From JACDEA01 sp963742585 (GTDB taxonomy: Bacteria > Actinomycetota > Acidimicrobiia > Acidimicrobiales > JACDEA01): DNA of 64,000 bases. The notes beneath the pieces are model-generated. The model was given only the letters and a program-made list of their open reading frames with translations, ran no database searches and had not been told where the DNA came from. The stretch lies in the NCBI GenBank assembly GCA_963742585.1, contig CAVUMI010000003.1, positions 1 through 64,000 on the forward strand. The letters run 5' to 3'. Made by a program: the position numbers and the translations under genes. Positions 1 through 8,538 of this stretch are shown piece by piece; within the stretch, counting starts at the first letter, position 1; each line of letters opens with the position of its first letter.

Positions 1-579
1 CCCTGGGCGGTCTCGAGGTTCTACAAAGAGTTGGCCCGGCGCTTCGCCGAGGCGGGCATCCACGCGGTGGCGATCGATTACTTCGGCCGCACCGCCGACA
101 CCAGCGAGCGCGGCGAGGACTTCCCGTTCCGCGACCACCTCGAACAGATGAACACCAAGGCATTGACCGAGGACGTGGATGCGGCGGTGCAATGGCTGCG
201 TGGCCTGCCGGGGGCTGATGTTTCCTCGGTGTTCACGGTGGGTTTCTGTATGGGTGGTGCGTTTTCATGGCGGATGTCAGCCGCCGGCCTCGGACTCAAC
301 GGCTGCATCGGGTTCTATGGCGTGCCGGCGCGTGTCGGCGATCGCATTTCACGCATGGAATCGCCGCTTTTGATTCTGGCTGCCGGTCAGGACTTCACGC
401 CGGTGGCCGACATCGAGAAATTTGCCAAAGACGTGCAGGCGGCCGGCATTGATGCGGAATTGCACGTTTACCCGCAGGCCCCGCACAGTTATTTCGACCG
501 TGCGTTCGGCGAGCATGAAGAAGCCTGCACAGATTCCTGGCGTCGCATTCTGGACTTTGTGGAACGCCACGCCGTATAG
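1..579 (+). CDS. Dienelactone hydrolase family protein (5' partial)
   Basis: The reading frame is open from base 1, so the start lies upstream of the window. The first in-frame start inside the window is at 31. The protein is an alpha/beta hydrolase of the dienelactone hydrolase type. The nucleophile elbow reads GFCMGG with a Cys nucleophile, as in this family. The catalytic Asp lies in AAGQDFTPV and the His in QAPHSYFD near the C-terminus. The family hydrolyses dienelactones and related esters in the cytoplasm, but the substrate here is unknown. It ends at a TAG and is followed by a gap with only small ORFs. Confidence 0.9.
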   Translation, partial: PWAVSRFYKELARRFAEAGIHAVAIDYFGRTADTSERGEDFPFRDHLEQMNTKALTEDVDAAVQWLRGLPGADVSSVFTVGFCMGGAFSWRMSAAGLGLNGCIGFYGVPARVGDRISRMESPLLILAAGQDFTPVADIEKFAKDVQAAGIDAELHVYPQAPHSYFDRAFGEHEEACTDSWRRILDFVERHAV

Positions 580-593
580 CCCGCAAAGGGGGG

Positions 594-621
594 TTGACTT
601 CACCGTCCTCGTCGGTAGGGT
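594..621 (+). promoter_or_regulatory. Possible promoter for the small ORFs at 654-1011
   Basis: A TTGACT hexamer at 594-599 is followed after 16 bases by TAGGGT at 616-621, a TAnnnT-type -10 as is common in actinomycetes. It lies 15 bases after the dienelactone hydrolase stop and about 35 bases before the first small ORF. Sequence inspection only. Confidence 0.35.
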
Positions 622-653
622 GGAGGCCGTCTCCAACAGAGGGGAGATGCCCA

Positions 654-821
654 ATGGCAGAGCGACGCTGGTTCCCTACGGGGGCGGACCAGAAGCTCGG
701 CGGGGCGATGCTCCCAAGGTGTGACGATCCGCCGACGACTGCATTAGCTCTAGAAGCGGCCACCGACGTGGTCCGCGTGTCGCAGGACGAGAGGGATGCA
801 CATGGCCGACGGAAGAACTGA
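654..821 (+). CDS. Small hypothetical protein (55 aa)
   Basis: Short ORF starting MAERRWFPTG, with GGGGAG at 640-645 about 8 bases before the ATG and a possible promoter upstream. Third-position GC is moderate, lower than in clear genes nearby, so the coding call is uncertain. It overlaps the next small ORF by 20 bases. I do not recognise a family, and there is no signal peptide or membrane segment. Together with the next ORF it is the only coding candidate in the 527-base stretch 580-1106. Confidence 0.35.
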   Translation: MAERRWFPTGADQKLGGAMLPRCDDPPTTALALEAATDVVRVSQDERDAHGRRKN

Positions 822-1011
822 CGACGTTGTGCTGCCCGCCGGTACCGGCGTCCTCGTCCGAACGCGCTTCGATGGCCGGTGGGCCCGTGGCTTTGAGATC
901 GCTGATGTTCGCCGCCGCGGCGTGGTCGCACCTGCGTACCGGATCCGACGCCGGTCCGACCACGCCGTTTTGCCGGGGCTGTTTCCCCGCACACAGCTCC
1001 GGCCGGAATAG
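802..1011 (+). CDS. Small conserved-looking hypothetical protein (69 aa)
   Basis: MADGRTDDVVLPAGTGVLV, then a basic segment around RTRFDGRWARGFEIADV and RRRGVVAPAYRIRRRSD. The start at 802 is preferred over 796 because GAGGG at 791-795 lies 6 bases upstream. The ORF ends 4 bases before a perfect hairpin, as a real gene would. The alternation of short beta-like strands with Arg-rich turns suggests a small barrel, but I cannot assign a function. Confidence 0.5.
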   Translation: MADGRTDDVVLPAGTGVLVRTRFDGRWARGFEIADVRRRGVVAPAYRIRRRSDHAVLPGLFPRTQLRPE

Positions 1012-1015
1012 CGCA

Positions 1016-1059
1016 CCTGGAGGCAATAGCTAGACCCTTCGCTAGCTATTGCCTCCAGG
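1016..1059. terminator. Perfect 18-bp hairpin between convergent genes
   Basis: The arms 1016-1033 and 1042-1059 are exact inverted complements with an 8-base loop. It lies between the stop of the + strand ORF at 1011 and the - strand stop at 1107, so it can end transcription from both sides. There is no U tract. The arm word GAGGCAATAGCT recurs in the hairpin at 39268-39316. Confidence 0.7.
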
Positions 1060-1106
1060 CTGCGTGTTGCGTCACGGACCTGCAGTCTGGAGTACCAGAG
1101 CGACAG

Positions 1107-1581
1107 TCAGTGTCGTCCTGGTCCTCCAGACAGTGACGTGCTGAGGTTGGACATGGCGCGGCGGAAGAGACGGCCCATGACCAGGGGCGCGAGCGGCAGC
1201 AGGACGCGGAACATCGGTGTCGGGTCGATGCAAAACGTCCACCGCACCGACGAGCCTGACCCGCTGGGCTCGACGCGCCACTCTTCGACGATGGCGCGGG
1301 CGATTGGCGCGTTGGTCTCGTCGACTCGGAACGCCCAGCGCGACGGTGCCTCGGTTACGAGGATCGTCTCGCGATAGGTCGTTCGCCCGATCACGACGAC
1401 GCGCTGCGCACCATCGATCCGCGCGTCGGACAGCCCGGGGAACCACTCGAGCCAACCGGCCGGATCGCCCGACAGCGCGGCGAACACAACATCGGGCAAC
1501 GCGCTCGACCGGCGCGGTGAACGTCAACCGTTTCGGCGCGCGCTCGACGAAGTCGAGACCTTCCTGCCGGAGCTGCCTCAA
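1107..1581 (-). CDS. SRPBCC (polyketide cyclase-like) protein, interrupted by a frameshift
   Basis: The C-terminal part in one frame (PDVVFAALSGDPAGWLEWFP to the stop at 1107) is a typical START/SRPBCC sequence. Its N-terminus RLTFTAPVE, expected just before it, lies in another frame upstream. The two join at about 1500 if one base is removed from the CGCG run. The proposed start is TTG at 1581, overlapping the stop of the preceding gene as TTGA, which implies translational coupling. SRPBCC proteins bind hydrophobic ligands in a deep pocket. It is the third gene of an operon with an acyl-CoA dehydrogenase and an LEH-like protein. Confidence 0.7.
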
Positions 1582-1955
1582 CCGTTCATCTGCGACATGA
1601 GTTGGTTCAGGTCGAAGTAGTCGCGCCACGCGGCGATCTTGCCGTCGTCGGTGACCTCGAACACGCCCATCACCGGTAGCTCCATCGTCTTGTCTGCGGT
1701 GATGAACGCGTCGACCCGTTCGTTCATGACGACGTTGCCATCGGTGGCGGAGTTCTTCACCCGGAACTCGATCTTGCTGACCATGCCGAAGAACCCCGAA
1801 ATCGTGGCCCGGATCGCGTCGACACCCTCGACCGGATCCATCGGGATGTTGTGGTACACCGCGTCGGGTGTGAAGAACGCGAGGATTGCCTCGAGGTCGC
1901 CCTGGCCCCAGGCGGCGCAGAAACGGGCGACGACGTCGGTCGGGTCGGCGCTCAT
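1578..1955 (-). CDS. SnoaL / limonene-1,2-epoxide hydrolase-like protein
   Basis: 125 residues, an alpha+beta barrel of the NTF2-like superfamily. The limonene epoxide hydrolase subgroup uses an Asp-Arg-Asp triad. Matching segments are visible: NERVDAF (Arg-x-Asp) and WRDYFDLNQ (second Asp). YHNIPMDPVEG matches the typical substrate-side segment. The start at 1955 has GGGGAGG upstream and overlaps the acyl-CoA dehydrogenase stop as ATGA. Epoxide hydrolysis, or hydration of a bulky lipid intermediate, is possible; the substrate is unknown. Confidence 0.8.
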   Translation of the reverse strand: MSADPTDVVARFCAAWGQGDLEAILAFFTPDAVYHNIPMDPVEGVDAIRATISGFFGMVSKIEFRVKNSATDGNVVMNERVDAFITADKTMELPVMGVFEVTDDGKIAAWRDYFDLNQLMSQMNG

Positions 1956-3112
1956 ACCGCACCTCCCCGGGTCTCGGCCCAGGTTTTGCCCAGCTCGACG
2001 TCGATGTCGTGGGGTAGTCCGAGGATGCGTTCGGCGATCACGTTGCGCAGCACCTCGGAGGTGCCGCCGCCAACGGTGAGCGCAGGACTGAACAGGAACC
2101 CGCGCGACCACACCTCCCACTTCGGGTCTGGATCCGTGAGCATGCCGTGCGCGCCGATCAGGTCCTTGGCCAGGTTGAACACCCGCTTGCCGTGCGGATC
2201 GTTGAGCGCCTTGCGCAGCGACGCGTCGGGCCCGGGCTTCTTGTTGACCGCGGCCGACACCTGGCGCAGATGGTGGAAGCGGAGGATCTCGCCCTCGATG
2301 TAGGCCTCGACGATGCGCTGGCGTTCGACGCCGCCGATGCGGTCACCGAGGGACTGCGCGAGCGGGATCAGATCGCGCGCTGTCGGGCCGTAGCCCCACT
2401 GCACGCCGCCCTTCGACAGCGACACGCGCTCATTGGCCAACGTCTGCTTGGCCATCGCCCAGCCGTTGTTGAGTTCGCCGATGAGGTTTTCGGCCGGGAT
2501 CTGCACGTCGGTGAAGAACACCTCGTTGAACCCGCCGTCCTCCTGGCCACCGATCATGTTGCGGATCGGCCGGATCTCGATGCCGGGCAGGCTCATGTCG
2601 ATGATGAAGTATGAGATGCCGGCGTGCTTCGACACGTCGGCGTCGGTGCGGGCGATCAGGATCCCGAACTTGGCGATCTGCGCGAGCGACGTCCAGATCT
2701 TCTGGCCGTTGATCACGTACACGTCGCCGTCCCGCACCGCCCGCGTCGACAGGTTGGCCAGGTCCGAACCCGCGCCCGGCTCGCTGAACAGCTGGCACCA
2801 CATCTCCTCGCCCGACAGCATCGGCGGGAGATAGCGCTGCTTCTGCTTCTCGGTGGCATGCACCACCAGCACGGGGCCGCAATGGCCGATGCCGATGGGG
2901 TTGGTGGGCTTGGTGACCGCAGCCCGCCGCAGCTCGTCGTCGATGATCAGCTGCAGTTCGGGTTCAGCGTCCATGCCCCACGGCGCCGGCCAGTGAGGCA
3001 CGACGTACCCGGCCTCGGCCAGCTGTTGGCCGGAGGGATTCGGGTGCTCTTCGAGCCATGCGCGAACCTTCTCGCGGCGCGGGTCATCCTCGGGGGGCAG
3101 GTCGATTTGCAT
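1952..3112 (-). CDS. Acyl-CoA dehydrogenase
   Basis: About 386 residues starting MQIDLPPEDD. The FAD/acyl-binding signatures CQLFSEPGAGSDLA and GQKIWTSLAQ and the C-terminal GGGTSEVLRNVIAERILGLP are intact. Such enzymes introduce the alpha,beta double bond into acyl-CoA using FAD and ETF in the cytoplasm. The start at 3112 is chosen because a TTCAAT -10-like element lies 12 bases upstream (leaderless pattern) and a KstR-like box overlaps it. It is first in a three-gene reverse operon and diverges from the ABC transporter genes, with 46 bases between the starts. The substrate could be a steroid acyl-CoA (inference from context). Confidence 0.9.
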   Translation of the reverse strand: MQIDLPPEDDPRREKVRAWLEEHPNPSGQQLAEAGYVVPHWPAPWGMDAEPELQLIIDDELRRAAVTKPTNPIGIGHCGPVLVVHATEKQKQRYLPPMLSGEEMWCQLFSEPGAGSDLANLSTRAVRDGDVYVINGQKIWTSLAQIAKFGILIARTDADVSKHAGISYFIIDMSLPGIEIRPIRNMIGGQEDGGFNEVFFTDVQIPAENLIGELNNGWAMAKQTLANERVSLSKGGVQWGYGPTARDLIPLAQSLGDRIGGVERQRIVEAYIEGEILRFHHLRQVSAAVNKKPGPDASLRKALNDPHGKRVFNLAKDLIGAHGMLTDPDPKWEVWSRGFLFSPALTVGGGTSEVLRNVIAERILGLPHDIDVELGKTWAETRGGAV

Positions 3113-3120
3113 GCGCGAAT

Positions 3121-3134
3121 TGAAACAAGTTCTC
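3121..3134. promoter_or_regulatory. KstR-like operator in a divergent promoter
   Basis: TGAAACAAGTTCTC fits TnnAACnnGTTnnA at 7 of 8 fixed bases. It lies in the 46-base region between the acyl-CoA dehydrogenase and the ABC ATPase, so one site could control both. Confidence 0.6.
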
Positions 3135-3158
3135 GCGAGGGTTACAACAGGGCCTCGC

Positions 3159-3881
3159 ATGGCCCTGCTTGATGTCATCAGCGTTTCGGTCAGCTTTGGA
3201 GGGCTGAAGGCGCTGGTGGACGTCTCCCTCGATGTCGAAGCCGGGCAGGTCACGGGCCTGATCGGTCCCAATGGCGCCGGTAAGACGACGCTCTTCAACG
3301 CGGTGTGCGGTCTCCAGGTGCCGGAGCGGGGTCGGATCGAGCTGGACGGGCGCGACATCACTCGCCTCAAGCCCTATCAGCGGGCGCGGCTCGGACTCGG
3401 TCGCACATTCCAACGCCTCGAGGTGTTCGGATCCTTGTCGGTCTACGACAACGTCCTCGTGGCGGCGGACGCACCATCGACCACCAACGGTGAAGGGCAC
3501 GACAGCCGCGTCGGCGCGGCCGAGCTCCTCGACCTGGTCGGCCTCCGCGTTGTCGCCCGCACGCGCGCTGATCAGTTGCCCACCGGCCAGGCCCGTCTCC
3601 TGGAGCTGGCCCGGGCCCTCGCCGCGCACCCGCGCGTCCTGCTGCTCGACGAGCCCTCCTCGGGCCTCGACGAAGGCGAAACCGACGAGCTGGCCGCGCT
3701 GCTGGTCACGTTGAGCGAGCGCGGCGTCGCGATCTTGCTCGTCGAGCATGATGTCGAGCTGGTGATGCGCGCGTGCCAGCGAATCCACGTTCTCGACTTC
3801 GGCTCGATCCTCGCGGTCGGGACGCCGGCGCAGATCCAACGGAACAAGGCCGTCCAGCACGCGTATCTCGGTGGCGCGTGA
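3159..3881 (+). CDS. Branched-chain-type ABC transporter ATPase (LivG type)
   Basis: About 240 residues. Walker A is GPNGAGKTT, the Q-loop lies in GRTFQRLEVFGSLSVYDNV, and Walker B is VLLLDEPSSGLD, followed by the switch His in LLVEHDVELVM. The usual LSGGQ signature reads LPTGQARLLELA, a diverged form. The longer frame starts at 3111, but MALLDVISVSVSFGG at 3159 is the normal start of this family. It powers import together with the LivF-type ATPase at 7333. The KstR-like box upstream suggests the cassette carries a sterol-type compound rather than amino acids (inference). Confidence 0.9.
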   Translation: MALLDVISVSVSFGGLKALVDVSLDVEAGQVTGLIGPNGAGKTTLFNAVCGLQVPERGRIELDGRDITRLKPYQRARLGLGRTFQRLEVFGSLSVYDNVLVAADAPSTTNGEGHDSRVGAAELLDLVGLRVVARTRADQLPTGQARLLELARALAAHPRVLLLDEPSSGLDEGETDELAALLVTLSERGVAILLVEHDVELVMRACQRIHVLDFGSILAVGTPAQIQRNKAVQHAYLGGA

Positions 3882-3898
3882 AGCGCCGTGACACGTAC

Positions 3899-3912
3899 GA
3901 GAACAAGTTCTA
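3899..3912. promoter_or_regulatory. KstR-like operator upstream of the binding-protein gene
   Basis: GAGAACAAGTTCTA matches 7 of 8 fixed bases of the KstR motif. A TAATCT -10-like element overlaps its right end at 3911-3916, so binding would block a promoter. This implies a second promoter inside the ABC cluster. Confidence 0.6.
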
Positions 3913-3970
3913 ATCTCGCCTGACCTGATCAATACTGCGTTTCCGCAACGAGCAGGTAGGAGTGGCAACT

Positions 3971-5410
3971 TTGAAGCCCAGAGGTGTTGTTGCGCTGGTG
4001 TTGGGGCTGGGGCTGGGGCTGACGGCGGCGTGCGGCTCCCGGCTTCCCGACGACACCCTCCAAGCCCTTGATAGCCGCAATGCCGGTGCGATCAGCGCGG
4101 GCGCACCCGCGGCCAACGGCGACACGGCGGCAGGCGAGACGACAGATACCACGCTTGCCGCGATCGATACTGGAGCAAGCGGTAGCACGGGCGGTTCGTC
4201 GGGCGCCACCGCGAACGGCTCGACGGCCACGACCGCGGGCGGCGGTCCGGCGCCCGCCGCCAACTGCACGCCGGGCAACGCAAGTGCCCCGGGCGTCTCG
4301 AAGAACGAAATCAGGGTGTCGAGCATCGTCACCGACTCGGGGCCCTTGCCCGGAGCCACCGAAGGCTCCTACCGCGGTGCCGCCAGCTACTTCGCCAAGA
4401 TCAACTCCGAAGGTGGCGTGTGCGGCCGCAAGCTCACGCTGATGAAGGGCGACGACGGCCTCGACCCGGCCAAGGCCCGGGCCGAGTTCCGCCGCCTCGA
4501 GCCGAGGTCACTGGCCATGGTCAGTGCGTTCTCCGTGGCCGACTCGGGATTCATCGACCTGATCCGTCAGACCGGCATTCCCTACGCCAGCCTCACGGTT
4601 GATCCCGCGGGCGCCGACGTCCCCAACGTGTACCCGAAGAACCGCCGCGACCTCGTGAATACTGCGCCGTTCGTGTGGTGGAAGCAGCAGCACCCCAACG
4701 TCTCGAAGGCTGCGCTCCTCTACGCCGACATCGGTGGCGTCGACGCCAACGTTCCCGGGTTCGAGAAGGCCATGCAGAAGGCCGGGTTCTCGATCGTGCA
4801 CAAGGAAGGCGTGCCGGTCACCGAGGTCGACTTCACCGGGATCATTCGCAACCTCCAGTCGAAGGGCGTGCAGTTCGTCTACGCCTTCGCCTTCGAGGTC
4901 AACATGCACGTGCGCTTCATCCGCAACATGAAGCAGCAGAACTACAACCCAGAGATCAAGGGCGCCAACATCGCGTTCAACACTCGATTCTCCGAACTGC
5001 TCGGGCGCGACGGCGACGGCTGGGAGAACCACCAGAGCTTCCTGCCCTTCCTCGACCCGGCCGAGAAAGCGCGGTCAAAGCCGCTGGCCGACTTCATCGA
5101 CTGGAACGCGCGCCAGTACCCGGGGGCGCAACTCGACCTGTTCCCGGTCAACGGCTGGGGGTACGCGGCGTACTTCGTCGATGCCTTGCGCCTCACCAAC
5201 GGCAACGTCACCCGCGCGTCGTTGCTGGCCGCGCTACCCAAGGTTGCCAAGTTCGACTTCGGTGGGATCAATGCCCCGACGGAGCCCGGCACCGGCAACA
5301 CCAACCCGTGCTTCGTCATGGCCCGACACGTGAACGGCGGCTGGAAGCGCCACCACCCCTCATCGGGCGGCTACGAGTGCAGCGTCGGCGAGCTCTACAA
5401 GTTCAAGTGA
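3971..5410 (+). CDS. ABC transporter substrate-binding lipoprotein (LivK / type I periplasmic-binding fold)
   Basis: An N-terminal lipoprotein signal ends in GLTAACGS (lipobox Cys), followed by a Ser/Thr/Ala/Gly-rich linker of roughly 70 residues and a type I binding domain beginning around KNEIRVSSIVTDSG. AGGAG at 3958-3962 fits a TTG start at 3971; the in-frame GTG at 3962 overlaps that ribosome site and is less likely. The mature protein is expected to be membrane-anchored on the outer face and to deliver ligand to the permease at 5424. Relatives bind amino acids, amides or, in some actinomycetes, aromatic and steroid acids. Confidence 0.88.
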   Translation: MKPRGVVALVLGLGLGLTAACGSRLPDDTLQALDSRNAGAISAGAPAANGDTAAGETTDTTLAAIDTGASGSTGGSSGATANGSTATTAGGGPAPAANCTPGNASAPGVSKNEIRVSSIVTDSGPLPGATEGSYRGAASYFAKINSEGGVCGRKLTLMKGDDGLDPAKARAEFRRLEPRSLAMVSAFSVADSGFIDLIRQTGIPYASLTVDPAGADVPNVYPKNRRDLVNTAPFVWWKQQHPNVSKAALLYADIGGVDANVPGFEKAMQKAGFSIVHKEGVPVTEVDFTGIIRNLQSKGVQFVYAFAFEVNMHVRFIRNMKQQNYNPEIKGANIAFNTRFSELLGRDGDGWENHQSFLPFLDPAEKARSKPLADFIDWNARQYPGAQLDLFPVNGWGYAAYFVDALRLTNGNVTRASLLAALPKVAKFDFGGINAPTEPGTGNTNPCFVMARHVNGGWKRHHPSSGGYECSVGELYKFK

Positions 5411-5423
5411 TCGCTGCGTAGTA

Positions 5424-7349
5424 GTGGACGTCGAGAAGTTTTTCGTCTTCTTCATCATCGGCGTCACCTATGGCGCGGTGTATGCGATCTCGGGCACCGG
5501 GCTCGTCGTCAGCTACATCACATCGGGTGTCTTCAACTTCGCCCACGGGGCGATCGGGATGTTCCTCGCCTTCGTGTATTGGGAGCTGCACGTCAATCAG
5601 GGCTGGGCCACCCTGCCCGCGCTGGTCGTGACGCTGCTCGTGATCGCGCCACTGCTGGGTGTGCTGCTCGACGTGCTCGTCATGCGGCGGCTGGTTGCTG
5701 GCGCATCCGTGGCCACCAAGCTGGTCGTCACCGTCGCGCTCCTGCTCTCGTTCCAAGGTGCGGTGTACGCGATATGGGGCATCGAGCTGCGCACCTCGCC
5801 GCGCTTCTTCGAGGGCAGCGACTTCACCGTCTTCGGCCTCACGATCAGCTACCACCAGACGATCACCGTCATCGCGGCCGCAGCGGTCGCCTTCGGGCTG
5901 CGCGCCCTGTTCCGTCACACGCGGCTCGGCGTCGCCATGCGGGCCGTTGTCGACAACCCCGAGGTGTGCGCCATCAAGGGCCTGAGTCCCAATCTCGTGA
6001 CTGCCGCGTCGTGGGCGCTGGGCTCGTCGCTGGCCGGGTTGGCCGCCATCCTCATCGCGCCCGGGCTCAACCTCGAGGTGAACACGCTCAGCCTCTTGGT
6101 GGTGGCGGCCTATTCGTGCGCGGTGGTGGGCCGCTTGCAGAGCCTGCCCCTTACGTTCGCCGGCGCAGTGGTGCTCGGCGTGGCCCAGGCAATGATCCAG
6201 GGGTACCTCCCGAGCAACAACGAGTTTGTGCAGAACCTGCGGCCGGCCCTGCCGTTCATCTTGCTGTTCGGCGCGTTGCTCCTGCGCCGTGAGACGCGCC
6301 TGCCCGAGCGCATCCGGACCCACACCGAGCCCTCGCCTCCGCCGCTCCAGTCGACGCTCGTCCTCGGTGTTGGTGCGGTCGCCATCGCCATTGTTGCCTC
6401 GGCGATCTTCACCGATTACCAGCGCATCATCGGCTCGCGCGCGCTCGTGTTCGCGGCGATCGTCCTCAGCCTGGTGCTGCTCACCGGGCTGTCTGGCCAG
6501 GTCTCCTTGATGCAGCTCTCGTTCGCCGGGATCGGCGCGATCACGCTGGCCAAACTGCCCGACGGCATGCCGTATGAGATCGCGCTGCCAATTGCCGCGC
6601 TCGTGGCCGGCGCGGTTGGGCTCGTCGTTGCCTTGCCGGCGATCCGGCTGCGCGGCATCTATCTCGCCCTGTCCACCTTGGCGTTCGCCATCCTCATGGA
6701 CAGCCTCGTGTTCGGGAACAGTTCGGTGCTCGGCGGTGGGACCACGCTCGCGGTGCCCCGCCCGTCGTTCTTGGGCATCGACTTCGACAGCGAGCGCTCG
6801 TTCTTCATCGCCATGGCTGTCGTCGCCGTGATCTACGCCAACGTGTTCCTCGCTGTCCGCCGGAGCAACTTCGGCCGCACCTTGGCCGCCATGCGCGACT
6901 CACCGAACGCGTGCCAGATGCTCGGCCTCAATCTCACGGCGATCAAGTTGAAAGTGTTCGGCCTCTCCGCGCTCATGGCCGGTGGCGCCGGTGCGCTCAT
7001 CGGCGGCCTGCAGGCCCGCGTCGGCCAGCTCGATTTCCTGTGGCAGCGCTCGCTGTCGGTTCTGCTCGTCGGCACCATCTTCGGTATCACCAGCGTTTCC
7101 GGCGCGCTGATCGGCGCGCTGTTCTTCGTCGTCCTTCCGGAGTTGGCGTCCCAGACCGACACCGCCGGGGGCGCGCTCGCCATCCAACCGCTCGTCATCG
7201 GCCTGCTCGCCATGGCGACCGCCCGGCGGCCGGAAGGGATTGCCGGTCAGATGCGGGCATGGGTGCGGCCAGTGTTTGCCCGCATCCGGCCCTTGCGATC
7301 GCCCGAGGTCGAACTGCCCGAGGAGACTCCGGTTGTCGCTGCAGCCTGA
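5424..7349 (+). CDS. Fused LivH-LivM ABC permease
   Basis: 641 residues joining both permease subunits. The LivH half (about 1-290) has YAISGTGLVVSYITSGVFNFAHG and the EAA-like loop AIKGLSPN. A short Pro-rich hydrophilic linker (TEPSPPPLQ) precedes the LivM half (about 310-600), with LTGLSGQVSLMQLSFAGIGA and MLGLNLTAIKL. At least fifteen hydrophobic segments are visible. GTG start, 13 bases after the lipoprotein stop. In E. coli these are separate genes; here both half-channels are covalently linked. Confidence 0.88.
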   Translation: MDVEKFFVFFIIGVTYGAVYAISGTGLVVSYITSGVFNFAHGAIGMFLAFVYWELHVNQGWATLPALVVTLLVIAPLLGVLLDVLVMRRLVAGASVATKLVVTVALLLSFQGAVYAIWGIELRTSPRFFEGSDFTVFGLTISYHQTITVIAAAAVAFGLRALFRHTRLGVAMRAVVDNPEVCAIKGLSPNLVTAASWALGSSLAGLAAILIAPGLNLEVNTLSLLVVAAYSCAVVGRLQSLPLTFAGAVVLGVAQAMIQGYLPSNNEFVQNLRPALPFILLFGALLLRRETRLPERIRTHTEPSPPPLQSTLVLGVGAVAIAIVASAIFTDYQRIIGSRALVFAAIVLSLVLLTGLSGQVSLMQLSFAGIGAITLAKLPDGMPYEIALPIAALVAGAVGLVVALPAIRLRGIYLALSTLAFAILMDSLVFGNSSVLGGGTTLAVPRPSFLGIDFDSERSFFIAMAVVAVIYANVFLAVRRSNFGRTLAAMRDSPNACQMLGLNLTAIKLKVFGLSALMAGGAGALIGGLQARVGQLDFLWQRSLSVLLVGTIFGITSVSGALIGALFFVVLPELASQTDTAGGALAIQPLVIGLLAMATARRPEGIAGQMRAWVRPVFARIRPLRSPEVELPEETPVVAAA

Positions 7350-8088
7350 GCCGAGCGGGCGGAGCGGCGCGGACACAGCGGTTCCGCTGCTCGAGTTGCG
7401 CGGCGTGCACGCCGGCTACGAGGGCGTCGAGGCGTTGCAGGGCATCGACCTCGTGGTGCCGGGTGGCGCGCTCGTCGGGATTCTGGGCGCGAACGGGGCC
7501 GGTAAGAGCACCACGCTGAAGGTCATCGCCGGTCTGGTCCGACCGATGGCCGGGCGCGTCTTCCTCGAAGGTCACGACGTCACCGGTGCGTCGGCCGTCC
7601 AGTTGGCGCAAGCGGGGGTCTGCCTCATCCCCGAAGGCCGCGGGATCTTCCCGAACCTCACCGTCAGCGAGAACGTGCTCATGGACAGCTACACCACGCG
7701 GCGGACACCTGCCGAGCTGGAGGAGATTGCGTACGAGCGATTTCCCGTGCTCGGCGAACGCCGTCGCCAGCAGGCCGGCACGCTGTCGGGGGGCGAGCAG
7801 CAGATGCTGTCCCTCTCGCGTGCGCTGTCCACCGACCCCGCGCTCATCCTCCTCGACGAGCTGTCGATGGGACTCGCGCCACTCGTCGTCGAGCAGTTGT
7901 TCCGCGTCGTCCGCGAGCTCACGCACACTGGGGTCACCACTGTCGTGGTCGAGCAGTTCGCCGGCGTGGTGCTCGACATCGCCGACGAGGTCGTGGTCAT
8001 GGCCCACGGCCGTGTCCAGCTGCGGGGCCAGCCGAAGAAGGTTCGGCGCCGGCTGCACGCTGCGTACCTCGGAAAGGCGTCACACTGA
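7333..8088 (+). CDS. Branched-chain-type ABC transporter ATPase (LivF type)
   Basis: Walker A GANGAGKST, the LivF-typical IPEGRGIFPNLTV, signature LSGGEQQMLSLSRAL, and Walker B LILLDELSMGLAP. TTG at 7333, with AGGAG at 7321-7325, overlaps the permease gene by 17 bases; the longer open frame upstream lacks family sequence. It pairs with the ATPase at 3159 to complete a five-domain importer. Ends with YLGKASH. Confidence 0.9.
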   Translation: MSLQPEPSGRSGADTAVPLLELRGVHAGYEGVEALQGIDLVVPGGALVGILGANGAGKSTTLKVIAGLVRPMAGRVFLEGHDVTGASAVQLAQAGVCLIPEGRGIFPNLTVSENVLMDSYTTRRTPAELEEIAYERFPVLGERRRQQAGTLSGGEQQMLSLSRALSTDPALILLDELSMGLAPLVVEQLFRVVRELTHTGVTTVVVEQFAGVVLDIADEVVVMAHGRVQLRGQPKKVRRRLHAAYLGKASH

Positions 8089-8093
8089 CTCTC

Positions 8094-8531
8094 ATGCGAC
8101 GGATCCTGCTGGGTGCTACCTCGATCGCAGTGCTGATGGCTGTTACCGCGCCCACGGCGGCACGCGCGCAGACGGACTCGCAGCTCGGCGGCTACGTGGC
8201 CTCGGCCGCAGGCTGGGCGTTCTCGTTCCAGCCCTTCCTCCCCGCGCTCCTGCCCACGGGCGACGCGCCGGCCGAGACCACGTTCTCCCTGTCGACCGCG
8301 AACGTGAAGTCCGGCGGCCAGTCGGCGGCACGTGGCGCGCTCGTCTGGCCGGGCTCGGCGGCGGCCAACCTCGGCCCGCTGATCGAACAGGCCGCCGGCA
8401 TGCCTGGGTTCGCCGGTCTGCTCCCGCCCTACCCCGCGGCGATCGAGGCGACCGCCAAGGACGGCGAGCGCTCTCGCGTGCTGCCGCCGGCGATGACCAT
8501 GCCGCGCGTTCGGCTCGGAGACACGGTCTGA
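8094..8531 (+). CDS. Secreted protein, N-terminal part (probably joined to 8539-9399)
   Basis: It begins MRRILLGATSIAVLMAVTAP with a clear signal peptide and an ARA-QT cleavage site, then an Ala/Gly/Pro-rich exported region. The last residues (PRVRLGDTV) lose the style of the protein, and the next frame continues in the same style. This indicates a single protein split by one base near 8495-8530. It starts 5 bases after the LivF-type gene, so it belongs to the transporter operon. Possibly a surface accessory protein; family not recognised. Confidence 0.6.
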   Translation: MRRILLGATSIAVLMAVTAPTAARAQTDSQLGGYVASAAGWAFSFQPFLPALLPTGDAPAETTFSLSTANVKSGGQSAARGALVWPGSAAANLGPLIEQAAGMPGFAGLLPPYPAAIEATAKDGERSRVLPPAMTMPRVRLGDTV

Positions 8532-8538
8532 GGGTGAA

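Noticed and set aside
3971..5410. Amino-acid-specific importer annotation
   Set aside because: The family name suggests branched-chain amino acids, but nothing in the binding protein fixes this ligand and the regulatory context points elsewhere.
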